Positions 1-8,950 of a DNA stretch of 51,172 nucleotides are shown in pieces. Within the stretch, counting starts at the first letter, position 1; every line of letters starts with the position of its first letter. Position numbers and translations under genes: made by a program. The stretch covers positions 1 through 51,172 of the forward strand of contig CALCHY010000142.1 of the NCBI GenBank assembly GCA_937907415.1. The letters are read 5' to 3'. The DNA is from an uncultured Trueperaceae bacterium (lineage in GTDB: Bacteria; Deinococcota; Deinococci; Deinococcales; Trueperaceae). Below the pieces are notes generated by a model. It saw only the letters and a list, made by a program, of their open reading frames with translations. It was not told where the DNA came from and searched no databases.

Positions 1-200
1 GCGGCGCCGATCACGGCGGCCTCCGAGAGCGGCGAGTCTATTACGCGGTCGGGGCCGTACTTGGCGTAGAGCTTCTCCGTGGCGAGGAAGACGCCGCCGC
101 GCTTGCCGACGTCCTCGCCAACGACTACGACGCGGTCGTCTCGCGCCATCTCCTCGTCAAGGGTCCGCGCGATGGCTTGGACCATGGTCATCTTGCTCAC
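1..200 (-). CDS. 2-oxo acid dehydrogenase E1 component, beta subunit (N-terminal part)
   Basis: The reverse strand from a GTG at 200 reads [18 protein letters not shown] and continues open to the window edge, about 66 codons, including [17 protein letters not shown] and [14 protein letters not shown]. This is the N-terminus of the transketolase-like E1-beta subunit of branched-chain 2-oxo acid or pyruvate dehydrogenase complexes, which pairs with E1-alpha to decarboxylate 2-oxo acids onto the lipoyl-E2. It starts 21 bases after the E1-alpha stop, and GGAAGGA sits just upstream of the GTG, which favours GTG 200 over the internal ATG codons at 191 and 185. The E1-alpha/E1-beta pair is one operon; E2 and E3 would be expected beyond the window. 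The C-terminal part lies outside the window. Confidence 0.93.
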   Translation of the reverse strand, partial: MSKMTMVQAIARTLDEEMARDDRVVVVGEDVGKRGGVFLATEKLYAKYGPDRVIDSPLSEAAVIGA

Positions 201-221
201 GCGAGAATCATCCTTCCGGCC

Positions 222-1785
<1,564 letters not shown>

Positions 1786-2217
1786 ATGCCTCCCCTAGCC
1801 ACTGCGCTCCTAGCCCTAGCCACGCTGGCCGGGCTCGTGGTCCTGGCAGCGCTAGTGTCGAGCAGCGCTTGGCTATGGCTGCTGCTAGCAGGCGTCATCT
1901 TCCTGTACTTCTACGCCCGCAACGGCACCTACGCGGCCCTCGTCGTCGGGGCGCCACTCGTCGGCGCGGCGGTCGGCATCCTGCTCGAAGTGGCGCTGCG
2001 CTGGGAGGGTGCGTTCCTCGTCAGCATCGGCGCGGCCGCGCTCATGATCGAGGCGACCGAGGAGCGGCCAAGCCACTGGGCCTTCATAGTCGGAGCCGCT
2101 TTCGTTGGCCTCGGCGCGGTCGTCACGTTGGCCGCCGCCGGTCCGCGCGGCTACTTGGCCGCCAGCCTCGTCGCCGCCGCCGCGACGGTGGCGCTGACGC
2201 TGCGCTGGCGCCGTTAG
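1786..2217 (+). CDS. Predicted integral membrane protein, function unknown
   Basis: 143 residues, almost entirely hydrophobic, with about five predicted membrane spans: roughly 5-22, 25-42, 46-64, 70-78 and 87-140 as two or three closely spaced helices. It contains one acidic/polar break, EATEERPSHW, near 85-95. I recognise no family. The chosen ATG has AGAGG about nine bases upstream. A GTG at 1726 in the same frame would add 20 residues and lies 10 bases after a TAGAGT box, so a longer leaderless form is possible. It is flanked by the divergent E1-alpha gene and citrate synthase with its own upstream region, so it is probably monocistronic. No function is proposed. Confidence 0.7.
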   Translation: MPPLATALLALATLAGLVVLAALVSSSAWLWLLLAGVIFLYFYARNGTYAALVVGAPLVGAAVGILLEVALRWEGAFLVSIGAAALMIEATEERPSHWAFIVGAAFVGLGAVVTLAAAGPRGYLAASLVAAAATVALTLRWRR

Positions 2218-2240
2218 CCAACTAGCCGTCCTCGGCCCCC

Positions 2241-2267
2241 TTGTCGCCCGCGACTACCGGGTAGACT
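2241..2267 (+). promoter_or_regulatory. Candidate promoter for citrate synthase
   Basis: TTGTCG (2241-2246), a 15-base spacer, then TAGACT (2262-2267). The box is embedded in a small inverted repeat GGGTA-GACT-TACCC. It would give a leader of about 225 bases before the citrate synthase ATG. The spacer is short, so this is tentative. Confidence 0.35.
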
Positions 2268-2497
2268 TACCCTCGACAGTAGACCGCGGAAGCGGTCGGT
2301 CGCGCGCGTGACCATCTCGGCTGGCGAAGCCACCTCACCACGCGATCACGGTGCCGGACACCCAACCGGAAGAAAGGCAACGGCGTAAACCGCCGCCGCT
2401 TCGACCGCACCGCCACCGTGTCACCCAACGATTAAGCGAAGGCGTCGCCCATGATCTCAGTCGAGCGGGCGCCTTCGGGAGAGACGGCGGAGGAAAC

Positions 2498-3640
2498 ATG
2501 GAGCAAACCATCAACAGGGGCCTCGACGGGGTCTACATCGACACGACGGGCGTCTGCTTCATAGACGGTGGCAAAGGGCAACTCGTCTACCGCGGTTACG
2601 ACATCAACGAGCTGGCCGACAAGGCGAGCTACGAGGAGGTCGTCTACCTCCTGTGGTACGGCGCCTTGCCGAACAGCGAGCAACTGGCGGCGTTCAAGTC
2701 CGAGATCGCGCCGAATTATCACGTGCCTGAGGCCGTCTACGACCTCTACCGCACGCTGCCGCAGGGCCACTCGCCCATGCACGCCGTGCGCACGGCCGCC
2801 TCGATGCTCGGGTCGTACGACGAGAACCCAGACGGGGTCGATGACGCGAACGTGCGCCGTATCGGCACGCAACTCCTGGCGCAGTTCCCGACACTGACGG
2901 CGGCGTACGAGCGCGTGCGGCGCGGCCTTGAGCCGGTCCCCCCGCGCACGGACCTCAGCCTGGCAGGCAACTTCCTTTACACCCTTACCGGCGAGGTGCC
3001 GTCTGAGGCAGCGACGCGCGTCATGGACGTCGCCCTCGTGCTGCACGCCGAGCACGGCTCCAACGCCAGCACCTTCGTTGCTCGCGCCACCGCCTCGACC
3101 CTCACGGACGTCTACAGCGCGATCACCGCAGCCGTCGGCGCGCTCAAGGGCCCGCTGCATGGCGGCGCTAACACGGCAGTGATGGCCGCGTTGGAGGGCA
3201 TCGGCTCCATCGAGGGCGTCGAGCCGTACGTCTTGAGCGTCCTCGCCAAGCCAGGCGGCCGCGTCATGGGCTTCGGGCACCGCGTTTACAAGGTCCTGGA
3301 CCCGCGCGCGCAGGTCCTCAAGGAAGTGAGCCGCCAACTCGCTCAGGAGTCAGGCGACTCGAAGTGGTTCGACATGAGCCTCGAGATGGAGCGCGTCATG
3401 GACCGCGAGATGGTCAAGAAGGGCAAAGAGGTCAAGCCGAACGTCGACTTCTTCTCCGCGTCCGTCTACCGCATGCTCGGCTTCCCAGGCGACATGTACA
3501 CCCCGATCTTCGCCGTGGCGCGCATCTCCGGCTGGATGGCGCACCTGTACGAGCAGTACGCGGACAACCGCATCATGCGTCCGCGGCTCGCGTACTCGGG
3601 CGGCATGGGACTCAAGTTCAAGCCGATCGCAGAGCGCTGA
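2498..3640 (+). CDS. gltA: Citrate synthase
   Basis: 380-residue citrate synthase, condensing acetyl-CoA and oxaloacetate at the entry to the TCA cycle. The three catalytic residues are visible: His221 in GPLHGGAN, His261 in GFGHRVYK and Asp317 in NVDFF. Length matches the short bacterial/archaeal form rather than the E. coli-like 427-residue form. The ATG at 2498 follows GGAGGAAAC closely. The frame is open for 49 codons upstream, but that extension is proline/arginine-rich and family members begin near this ATG. A 2-methylcitrate synthase is an alternative within the same superfamily, but no prpB/prpD neighbours are present. The gene is monocistronic, with a hairpin after its stop and a convergent neighbour. 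Confidence 0.95.
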   Translation: MEQTINRGLDGVYIDTTGVCFIDGGKGQLVYRGYDINELADKASYEEVVYLLWYGALPNSEQLAAFKSEIAPNYHVPEAVYDLYRTLPQGHSPMHAVRTAASMLGSYDENPDGVDDANVRRIGTQLLAQFPTLTAAYERVRRGLEPVPPRTDLSLAGNFLYTLTGEVPSEAATRVMDVALVLHAEHGSNASTFVARATASTLTDVYSAITAAVGALKGPLHGGANTAVMAALEGIGSIEGVEPYVLSVLAKPGGRVMGFGHRVYKVLDPRAQVLKEVSRQLAQESGDSKWFDMSLEMERVMDREMVKKGKEVKPNVDFFSASVYRMLGFPGDMYTPIFAVARISGWMAHLYEQYADNRIMRPRLAYSGGMGLKFKPIAER

Positions 3641-3665
3641 CCAAGACTGCCGACCCAAGCACCGC

Positions 3666-3699
3666 AACGTCCCGGAACCTTCGCTGGCTCCGGGACGTT
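3666..3699. terminator. Hairpin terminator between citrate synthase and the convergent hydrolase
   Basis: AACGTCCCGGA (3666-3676) pairs with TCCGGGACGTT (3689-3699) around a 12-base loop. It lies 25 bases after the citrate synthase stop and 30 bases before the end of the convergent gene, so it may serve both directions. There is no U-run on either side. Confidence 0.7.
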
Positions 3700-3728
3700 C
3701 GCCATCAGGCAGGCTTGGTGGCGGCCGG

Positions 3729-4904
3729 CTAGCTGGCGCTGGCCCTCACGGCAAGCGAGCTCAAGAACTCCCGCAGCCAACCAGCGTAGCGTTCAGGGTC
3801 GTGGTTCCACGCCTCGACGTGCTCGACGCCAGGTAAGCGCACGTAGGTCGCGAGGGGGCCGACTGCGGCGGCGAACTCGTCGATCGCGCCGATCGGCACG
3901 GTCGAGTCGTCCTCCCCCGCGATCAACAACAGCGGCACGCCGATGCCGGCCGCGCTTGACGCTTGCTCGAGGCTAGCGAAGTCGACGCCCGTCCTCAGGC
4001 GTGCGACGAACAGCGCAACGCGCGTGGCTTGCGCCGGCATGGGCAGACCAGCCTTGACCGCCCCCAACTCGACGACCGCGCGCGGGCTAACCAGCGGGGA
4101 GTCCAGGACCAGCCCGACGACCTCAGGGGCAGCAGCTGGCCAGCGCTCAAGGGCCTCGAGCGCGACGGCGCCGCCCATGGAGAGGCCGTAGAGGATCACG
4201 CGCTCGTGCCCGCGCTTCGCGAGTTCGAGCGCGCCGACGAGGGCGTCCTGCCACTCGCTTGCGCCGTAGTGGTAGTGACCGTCTGGGCTGGCGTCGCTGG
4301 CGTCGTGGTTGCGGTAAGAGAGCGCGAGCACCGGCAGCCCGAGCTCGTGAAGTGCCTCGGTGAAACGCAGGGTCTCGATGAGCTCCCCGCGGCGCCTGCC
4401 GTGCAGCATGAGCACCGCCGTGCGCTGCGCGCCAGGCACGTACCAGGCGCGCAACTTGCCAGTAGGGCCGCTCAGCTCGAGGTCCTCGAACTCCAAGCCC
4501 AGGTCCGCCTTGGGGTCGTTGCGGTAGTAGAAGTTGTCGAGCCGCGCAGGCGCCCCCGCCGTTGGCGGCGAGCCCGCCAGCAGGTCGACCGCCCGCGTTA
4601 CGACCCCGCCGGCGTCGGCGATGATCTCACCCAAGGCGCCGTTGCCGCCCTCCCACAACAGCCCGTAAGTGCCGACTACCCGCACGTTAGCGTGCTGCAA
4701 AGGCGTGCCTGCCGGGGCCGGCATGCCGACCGCGTAGCGCCCTCCCCCTAGGTCCGCGACGTCAGCCAACTCGAACTCGGGCGCCAAAGAGTACGGGGCG
4801 GGCACGATGACCCTGCTCGACAACACCCAACCAAGGGCGAAGACGACGACGGCAGCGACGACTACCAGGATGACGAGGGTCCAGGCGATCACCCTGCCCG
4901 TCAC
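3729..4904 (-). CDS. Membrane-anchored alpha/beta hydrolase
   Basis: About 391 residues with one N-terminal membrane helix (about 7-28), then a roughly 100-residue segment without recognised motifs, then an alpha/beta-hydrolase fold. Seen: the nucleophile elbow GLSMGG (Ser), an acid in GEDDSTVP, and a His in GVEHVEAW, giving a complete Ser-Asp-His triad. The oxyanion region LMLHGRRRGE precedes it. The enzyme domain probably faces the outside of the cytoplasmic membrane; the substrate is unknown. The start is GTG 4904, whose GTGA overlaps the purA stop by four bases, or the adjacent TTG 4907. Translation is therefore coupled to purA. Family: serine aminopeptidase/BAAT-like hydrolases. Confidence 0.85.
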   Translation of the reverse strand: MTGRVIAWTLVILVVVAAVVVFALGWVLSSRVIVPAPYSLAPEFELADVADLGGGRYAVGMPAPAGTPLQHANVRVVGTYGLLWEGGNGALGEIIADAGGVVTRAVDLLAGSPPTAGAPARLDNFYYRNDPKADLGLEFEDLELSGPTGKLRAWYVPGAQRTAVLMLHGRRRGELIETLRFTEALHELGLPVLALSYRNHDASDASPDGHYHYGASEWQDALVGALELAKRGHERVILYGLSMGGAVALEALERWPAAAPEVVGLVLDSPLVSPRAVVELGAVKAGLPMPAQATRVALFVARLRTGVDFASLEQASSAAGIGVPLLLIAGEDDSTVPIGAIDEFAAAVGPLATYVRLPGVEHVEAWNHDPERYAGWLREFLSSLAVRASAS

Positions 4905-6112
4905 CAAGTGACCGAGCCGTAGGTGTCTTCTCGATCTGGGCTCGTCGAGAAGATGGCGACGGGCACGCCGGTATGCTCCTCTATGAGGCCCAAGTAGTCG
5001 TGCACCTCGCGCGGTAACGCCTCGCGGCTGCCCAACCCGCGCAGTTCACCCCAACCGGGAAGCTCCTCGTACACCGCACCGTCGTCGCCGTGGTCCACAG
5101 CCACGCGCACCCGCTCAAGGCCGGAGAGGACGTCCAGCTTCGTGACCACGAGGGCGTCGAAGCCGTTGATGTCGCAGGCGTACTTAAGCTGCGGCAAGTC
5201 GAGCCAACCAACGCGGCGCGGCCTACCGGTGGTGGTGCCGTACTCGTCCCACTGGTTAGAGCCGGTGCCCCGCAGGCGCGTGCCCATCGGCTCATCCGTG
5301 ATCTCGGTCGGGAACGGTCCGTGACCGACGCGGCTCGTGAACGCCTTGACGACCCCGTACACGCCGTCCAACGCCTTGTGGCTGACCCCAGCGCCGATCA
5401 AGATGCCGCCGACGGTCGGGTGGCTGGAGGTGACGTATGGGTAGGTACCGTAGGACAGGTCGAGCATGGTGCCCTGCCCACCCTCGAAGAGCACGCGTTC
5501 GCCGCGCGCCAACCCCTCGCGCACCATGGCGCCCGTATCGGCCACCAGCGGCGCGAGGCGCTCACGCACGCCAGCCAACTCGGCCATGGCGACGTTCACG
5601 CTCGTCCAGCCGACCCGCGCCGTCGAGTTCGGCTTCGCTTCGATGAGGCGCGCGAGGCGCTCGCGCAGCACCTCGTCGTCGAGCAGGTCGCCTGCGCGCA
5701 CGCCGATGCGTCGAGCCTTGTCGGAGTAAGCCGGGCCGATGCCGCGGCCCGTCGTGCCGACGAAGCCACCGCCCTCGTCGTTCTTCATGTGGTGCGGCAG
5801 CACGAGGTGCGCTTCCGTCGACACGAGCACGCGGCCAGGGTCGCGGCGAGCGCTCAAACCGTCGAGTTCCTCTAGGAACGTCCACGGGTCGATGACCATG
5901 CCGCCGCCCAACACGGAGGTAGGCCGCTCGTGCAGCGTCCCGCAAGGCAGGTGGTGGAGCTTGAAGACGTCGCCACCAACGACGACCGTGTGGCCGGCGT
6001 TGGCGCCACCCGAGTAGCGCACCACCAAGTCAGCCTCGGCGGCGAGCGCGTCGACGACCTTACCCTTACCCTCGTCGCCCCACTGGGCGCCGATCATCGC
6101 GATTCCAGGCAT
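4901..6112 (-). CDS. purA: Adenylosuccinate synthetase
   Basis: 403-residue enzyme that makes adenylosuccinate from IMP, aspartate and GTP, the first committed step to AMP. Seen: the N-terminal P-loop-like GAQWGDEGKGK (8-18) with catalytic Asp13, the NAGHTVV segment with catalytic His near 41, TGRGIGPAYSDKA, and the C-terminal GTP-binding TKLDVLSG. Length agrees with bacterial PurA of this phylum. The ATG at 6112 has GGGAGG about six bases upstream. The downstream hydrolase overlaps its stop. The gene is divergent from the glutamine amidotransferase at 6257. Confidence 0.97.
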   Translation of the reverse strand: MPGIAMIGAQWGDEGKGKVVDALAAEADLVVRYSGGANAGHTVVVGGDVFKLHHLPCGTLHERPTSVLGGGMVIDPWTFLEELDGLSARRDPGRVLVSTEAHLVLPHHMKNDEGGGFVGTTGRGIGPAYSDKARRIGVRAGDLLDDEVLRERLARLIEAKPNSTARVGWTSVNVAMAELAGVRERLAPLVADTGAMVREGLARGERVLFEGGQGTMLDLSYGTYPYVTSSHPTVGGILIGAGVSHKALDGVYGVVKAFTSRVGHGPFPTEITDEPMGTRLRGTGSNQWDEYGTTTGRPRRVGWLDLPQLKYACDINGFDALVVTKLDVLSGLERVRVAVDHGDDGAVYEELPGWGELRGLGSREALPREVHDYLGLIEEHTGVPVAIFSTSPDREDTYGSVTW

Positions 6113-6244
6113 TCACCCTCCCAGGCAGTGGCGCGAGGCAACCGCTTGCGTCGTCCACACCGCCGGAAGCGTACCAGAGGCGCACGCAGCGGGCCTCACC
6201 CCAAGGGCACCGCACGAGCGCTAGCGCCCGTTAGCGGCTGGGGG

Positions 6245-6250
6245 TACCCT
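6245..6250 (+). promoter_or_regulatory. -10 box TACCCT of a leaderless promoter (amidotransferase)
   Basis: TACCCT ends six bases before the GTG at 6257. No clear -35 box. The position predicts transcription starting at or within a base or two of the start codon. Confidence 0.55.
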
Positions 6251-6256
6251 AGTGGC

Positions 6257-7012
6257 GTGAACACCACGACTCGGCCACGCGTGCTCGTAAGTACCGGCAT
6301 AAGCAACCGCACCACCGGCCTCATGCGCGAGGACGCGCTGACGGGCCGCAACTACTCGCAGGCGCTCGCCGCCGCGGGTGGCCTACCGACCATGGTGGCC
6401 GTCCTCGACCCGCAGCTGGCGGAGGCGTACGCGGCGAGCAGCGACGCGCTCCTCCTCACGGGCGGAGCCGACGTTGACCCGGAGCTCTTCGGCGCCGCTC
6501 CCCACCCCGACCTGGGCAGCGTCGACGAGCGCAGGGACGCCTTCGAGATCGCGCTCTACCGCGCCTTCCGCGCACGCGGCAAGCCAGTCCTTGGCATCTG
6601 CCGCGGCCACCAAGTCATCAACGTGGCCGAGGGCGGCACCCTGCACCAGCACATCCCCGCCCTGCCGGAGGCGTGGCAGCACGACCAGCACGACCTGCGC
6701 GGCACGCCGCTCCACACCATCTCGTTGGCGCCAGGCAGTCGCCTAGCCAACGCGTTCGGGGCCACCAAGGTGCGGGCGAACAGCTACCACCACCAGGCCA
6801 TCGACGTCGTCGGCGCCGGGCTGATCGCCGTGGCGCACGCTGGCGACGGGCTCGTCGAGGCGGTCGAGGAGCGCAGCGGTTCGTGGGTGCTTGGCGTGCA
6901 GTGGCACCCGGAGATGGCGTACCGCGACCACCCTGAGCATGCGGCGCCTTTCAGGCTCCTGCTTGACGCCGTCGCCGCCGTCGATGCGAGGGCCGAGTCA
7001 GAGCTGGCCTAA
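6257..7012 (+). CDS. Class I glutamine amidotransferase, gamma-glutamyl-GABA hydrolase-like (peptidase C26)
   Basis: 251 residues. Seen: LLLTGGADVDPELFG, the nucleophile elbow GICRGHQVINV (Cys), and the C-terminal VQWHPE (His-Glu), which complete the Cys-His-Glu triad of class I glutamine amidotransferases. The TGGADVDP signature and lack of any synthetase domain match the PuuD-type gamma-glutamyl-gamma-aminobutyrate hydrolases of putrescine breakdown. No other putrescine genes are nearby, so the substrate is inferred only. The GTG at 6257 was chosen because MTTTRPRVLVSTG-like starts are typical and a TACCCT box lies six bases before it. The long upstream open extension overlaps purA on the other strand and is rejected. 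Confidence 0.87.
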   Translation: MNTTTRPRVLVSTGISNRTTGLMREDALTGRNYSQALAAAGGLPTMVAVLDPQLAEAYAASSDALLLTGGADVDPELFGAAPHPDLGSVDERRDAFEIALYRAFRARGKPVLGICRGHQVINVAEGGTLHQHIPALPEAWQHDQHDLRGTPLHTISLAPGSRLANAFGATKVRANSYHHQAIDVVGAGLIAVAHAGDGLVEAVEERSGSWVLGVQWHPEMAYRDHPEHAAPFRLLLDAVAAVDARAESELA

Positions 7013-7019
7013 CCGTCGT

Positions 7020-7556
7020 TCAGTTGCGCGTCGCGGCCACCCAGTCGACACGCCCAACGATGTCGTTGACGATGGTCTCGAGGGCGCGACGGTCCTCGAT
7101 GTCGAAGTTCGCGAGTTGAGCGCTGTCGAGGTCGAGCACCGCTACGACCTCACCAGCTACCATCACTGGAACGACGATCTCGGAGCGCGAGCGCGCGTCG
7201 CACGCGATGTGCCCAGGGAACGCCTGCACGTCAGGCACGACCTGCGTTCGGCGCTCGGCGACCGCCGCGCCGCATACCCCGCGGCCACTGGCGATGCGCA
7301 CGCACGCCGGGCGCCCCTGGAACGGCCCAAGCACGAGCTCGCCGCCCTTCATGAGGTAGAAACCCGCCCAGTTGAGGCCAGGCACGTGGTCGTACACGGC
7401 GCTCGCTACGTTCGCCAGGTTGGCTAGCCAGTCCGGTTCGCCGTCCGTCAACGCGAGGACGTAGCGGCGCAGCTCGAGATAACGCTCAGTCTTGTCAGCT
7501 CCCGCCCCAAGGGGAGCGACGTAGTCGACTTCACGCGGTTCGGTGTGCTGCGTCAT
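7020..7556 (-). CDS. msrC: GAF-domain free methionine-(R)-sulfoxide reductase
   Basis: 178 residues forming one GAF domain of the fRMsr type, which reduces free methionine-(R)-sulfoxide and so repairs oxidised methionine pools. Seen: GPFQGRPACVRI, GRGVCGAAV and FPGHIACDARSRSEIVVPV, giving the three conserved cysteines of the family (PAC, GVC, IAC). The ATG at 7556 is preferred over an upstream in-frame start 33 codons earlier because a TAACCT box lies seven bases before it and the extension overlaps the divergent leader promoter. It is divergent from the aromatic operon and convergent with the amidotransferase, seven bases away. Confidence 0.9.
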   Translation of the reverse strand: MTQHTEPREVDYVAPLGAGADKTERYLELRRYVLALTDGEPDWLANLANVASAVYDHVPGLNWAGFYLMKGGELVLGPFQGRPACVRIASGRGVCGAAVAERRTQVVPDVQAFPGHIACDARSRSEIVVPVMVAGEVVAVLDLDSAQLANFDIEDRRALETIVNDIVGRVDWVAATRN

Positions 7557-7563
7557 GGGTAAG

Positions 7564-7569
7564 AGGTTA
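7564..7569 (-). promoter_or_regulatory. -10 box TAACCT of a leaderless promoter (msrC)
   Basis: On the minus strand TAACCT ends seven bases before the ATG at 7556. It supports the shorter start of the reductase. Confidence 0.5.
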
Positions 7570-7618
7570 CTCCCTTCACCCGCTCGCGGATACTTCCGGA
7601 GGTCGCGGCCCAACCGCG

Positions 7619-7646
7619 TTGACAAGCGCCGCGCACCTGTTACACT
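7619..7646 (+). promoter_or_regulatory. Strong sigma-70-type promoter of the aromatic operon leader
   Basis: TTGACA (7619-7624), a 16-base spacer, then TACACT (7641-7646), seven bases before the ATG at 7654. This is the best -35/-10 pair in the window. Transcription should start at about 7652-7654, at the first codon of the Tyr-rich leader ORF. Confidence 0.85.
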
Positions 7647-7653
7647 CTCCGCC

Positions 7654-7755
7654 ATGACTAACTTGCTACCGGGAGGTGGTGCCGTGGACGATGGCTATGA
7701 CTATGGCTACGCGTATCCGCTCTACCTCACCCCCGTAGCAACAGCCTGCGCCTGA
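7654..7755 (+). CDS. Tyr-rich leader peptide upstream of DAHP synthase
   Basis: A 33-codon ORF (ATG 7654, TGA 7753-7755) in which codons 15-24 read YDYGYAYPLY: five Tyr codons (7696, 7702, 7708, 7714, 7723) in ten. It sits between a strong promoter and the DAHP synthase/prephenate dehydrogenase operon that makes tyrosine precursors. Two starts are plausible: the ATG at the predicted transcript 5' end (leaderless), or the in-frame GTG at 7684, which has GGGAGG (7671-7676) seven bases upstream and would give a 23-residue peptide. Known logic of his/trp/phe leaders suggests ribosomes stall here when Tyr-tRNA is scarce. Five Tyr in this position are unlikely by chance in such GC-rich DNA. The role is inferred; no published homologue is known to me. 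Confidence 0.72.
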   Translation: MTNLLPGGGAVDDGYDYGYAYPLYLTPVATACA

Positions 7756-7777
7756 CCACGAGTCAGGCCCCGCAGGC
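7744..7777 (+). promoter_or_regulatory. Leader hairpin spanning the leader-peptide stop codon
   Basis: GCCTGCG (7744-7750) pairs with CGCAGGC (7771-7777), and CCTGAC (7751-7756) pairs with GTCAGG (7762-7767). The loop is CACGA and CCC (7768-7770) bulges on the 3' side, giving 13 base pairs. The leader stop codon lies inside the 5' arm. A ribosome reaching the stop would melt it; one stalled at the last Tyr codon (7723) would leave it free to form. No U-run follows. Confidence 0.65.
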
Positions 7778-7805
7778 GGTCCCTATCCAAAACGAGCGTT
7801 AGTAT

Positions 7806-7896
7806 CGGCAGCCCCCTGCCGTCACCCGTGCCGCCCCGCGGCAGAGGTGCGGCAGCTGGCCACACCTGAACAACACCGCGTCAAGCGCCACGGCAG
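7806..7896 (+). promoter_or_regulatory. Mutually exclusive CGGCAG/CTGCCG pairings before the DAHP synthase ribosome site
   Basis: CGGCAG occurs at 7806-7811, 7839-7844, 7850-7855 and 7891-7896. Its complement CTGCCG occurs once, at 7816-7821, so only one copy can pair at a time. The local hairpin 7806-7821 has a CCCC loop. TGCCGC (7829-7834) can also pair with GCGGCA (7838-7843). The last copy lies eight bases before the AGGAG ribosome site. These look like alternative RNA folds. Confidence 0.4.
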
Positions 7897-7915
7897 CGCA
7901 GCCAGGAGTAACCAC

Positions 7916-8947
7916 ATGGTCATCGTCATGACCAAGAACGCACCTAAAGAGAACCTAGACCGCGTCCTCAGCGAGATCAAGTCGCTCGGGTTCACGCCGC
8001 ACATCAGCGAGGGTGAGTCCCGCACGCTCATCGGCGCCATCGGGCCGGCCCCAACGGAGGAGGTGCGCGAGCACCTTGGCGCCCTGCCTGGCGTCGACAC
8101 CGTCATGCGCATCACGCAGCCGTACAAGCTGGCGTCGCGCGAGTTCCGCCACGACGACTCCGCCGTGACCATCGGCAAGGCCGGGCCAGGGGCCGTAGTT
8201 ACGGGCAACGGCACGTTCGTCGTCGCGGCAGGTCCTTGCGGTGTAGAAAGCGAAGCGCAGCTCCTAGACGCAGCTGCCATCGTCAAGAAGCACGGTGCGG
8301 CCATCTTGCGCGGTGGGGCGTACAAGCCGCGCACGAGCCCGTACGCCTTCCAAGGCCTCGGCCAGCAGGGACTGCGGCTCCTGGAGGAGGCGCGTGAGGC
8401 GACCGGTCTTCCCATCGTCACCGAAGTGACCGCGCCTGAACTCGTCGAGACCGTCGCCGCTACCGCAGACATGCTGCAGATCGGCGCCCGCAACACCCAG
8501 AACTTCGCGCTCCTGGCTGAGGTCGGCAAGTCGGGCAAGCCGGTGCTCTTCAAGCGCGGCATGAGCACGTCGATCTCCGAGTTCTTGCAGGCGGCGGAGT
8601 ACGTCCTCAGCCAAGGCAACCCGAACGTCATCCTCTGCGAGCGCGGCATCAGGACGTTCGAGACGAGCACGCGCTTCACGCTCGACGTCAGCGCCGTTCC
8701 CGTCCTCAAGGAGCTCACGCACCTGCCCGTATGGGTCGACCCGAGCCACGCCGCCGGCCGCCGAGCGCTCGTGCCTTCCCTCGCCCTGGCCAGCGCGGCA
8801 GCTGGCGCCGACGGCCTCATCATCGAGGTGCACGCCAAGCCGGAGGAAGCGAAGTCGGACGCCGCGCAGCAGCTCAACGACGCCGAGTTCGGCGTGCTCA
8901 TGGGCCGCCTGCGCGGGGTGGTCGCTGCGTTGGGCAAGAGCCTCTAG
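7916..8947 (+). CDS. aroF: 3-deoxy-7-phosphoheptulonate (DAHP) synthase, type I-beta with N-terminal regulatory domain
   Basis: 343 residues. It condenses phosphoenolpyruvate and erythrose 4-phosphate, the first step of the shikimate pathway. Seen: an N-terminal ferredoxin-like (ACT-like) domain of about 70 residues (MVIVMTKNAP to about ITQPY), then the barrel with AGPCGVES, LRGGAYKPRTSPY, KRGMSTSISEFL, ILCERGIRTFE and VDPSHAAGRR. This layout is that of Thermotoga-type DAHP synthase, where the N-terminal domain binds Tyr/Phe for feedback inhibition. The ATG at 7916 has AGGAG (7904-7908) seven bases upstream; an ATG at 7928 is the alternative. The TyrA gene follows after three bases, and the Tyr-rich leader precedes it. 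Confidence 0.95.
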   Translation: MVIVMTKNAPKENLDRVLSEIKSLGFTPHISEGESRTLIGAIGPAPTEEVREHLGALPGVDTVMRITQPYKLASREFRHDDSAVTIGKAGPGAVVTGNGTFVVAAGPCGVESEAQLLDAAAIVKKHGAAILRGGAYKPRTSPYAFQGLGQQGLRLLEEAREATGLPIVTEVTAPELVETVAATADMLQIGARNTQNFALLAEVGKSGKPVLFKRGMSTSISEFLQAAEYVLSQGNPNVILCERGIRTFETSTRFTLDVSAVPVLKELTHLPVWVDPSHAAGRRALVPSLALASAAAGADGLIIEVHAKPEEAKSDAAQQLNDAEFGVLMGRLRGVVAALGKSL

Positions 8948-8950
8948 CCC

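Noticed and set aside
2432..3337. Long open frame opposite citrate synthase
   Set aside because: Antisense to citrate synthase and without family-like sequence; an effect of high GC.
7744..7915. Classical intrinsic terminator in the Tyr leader
   Set aside because: The hairpins lack a U-run, so I do not call an intrinsic terminator and leave the readout open.
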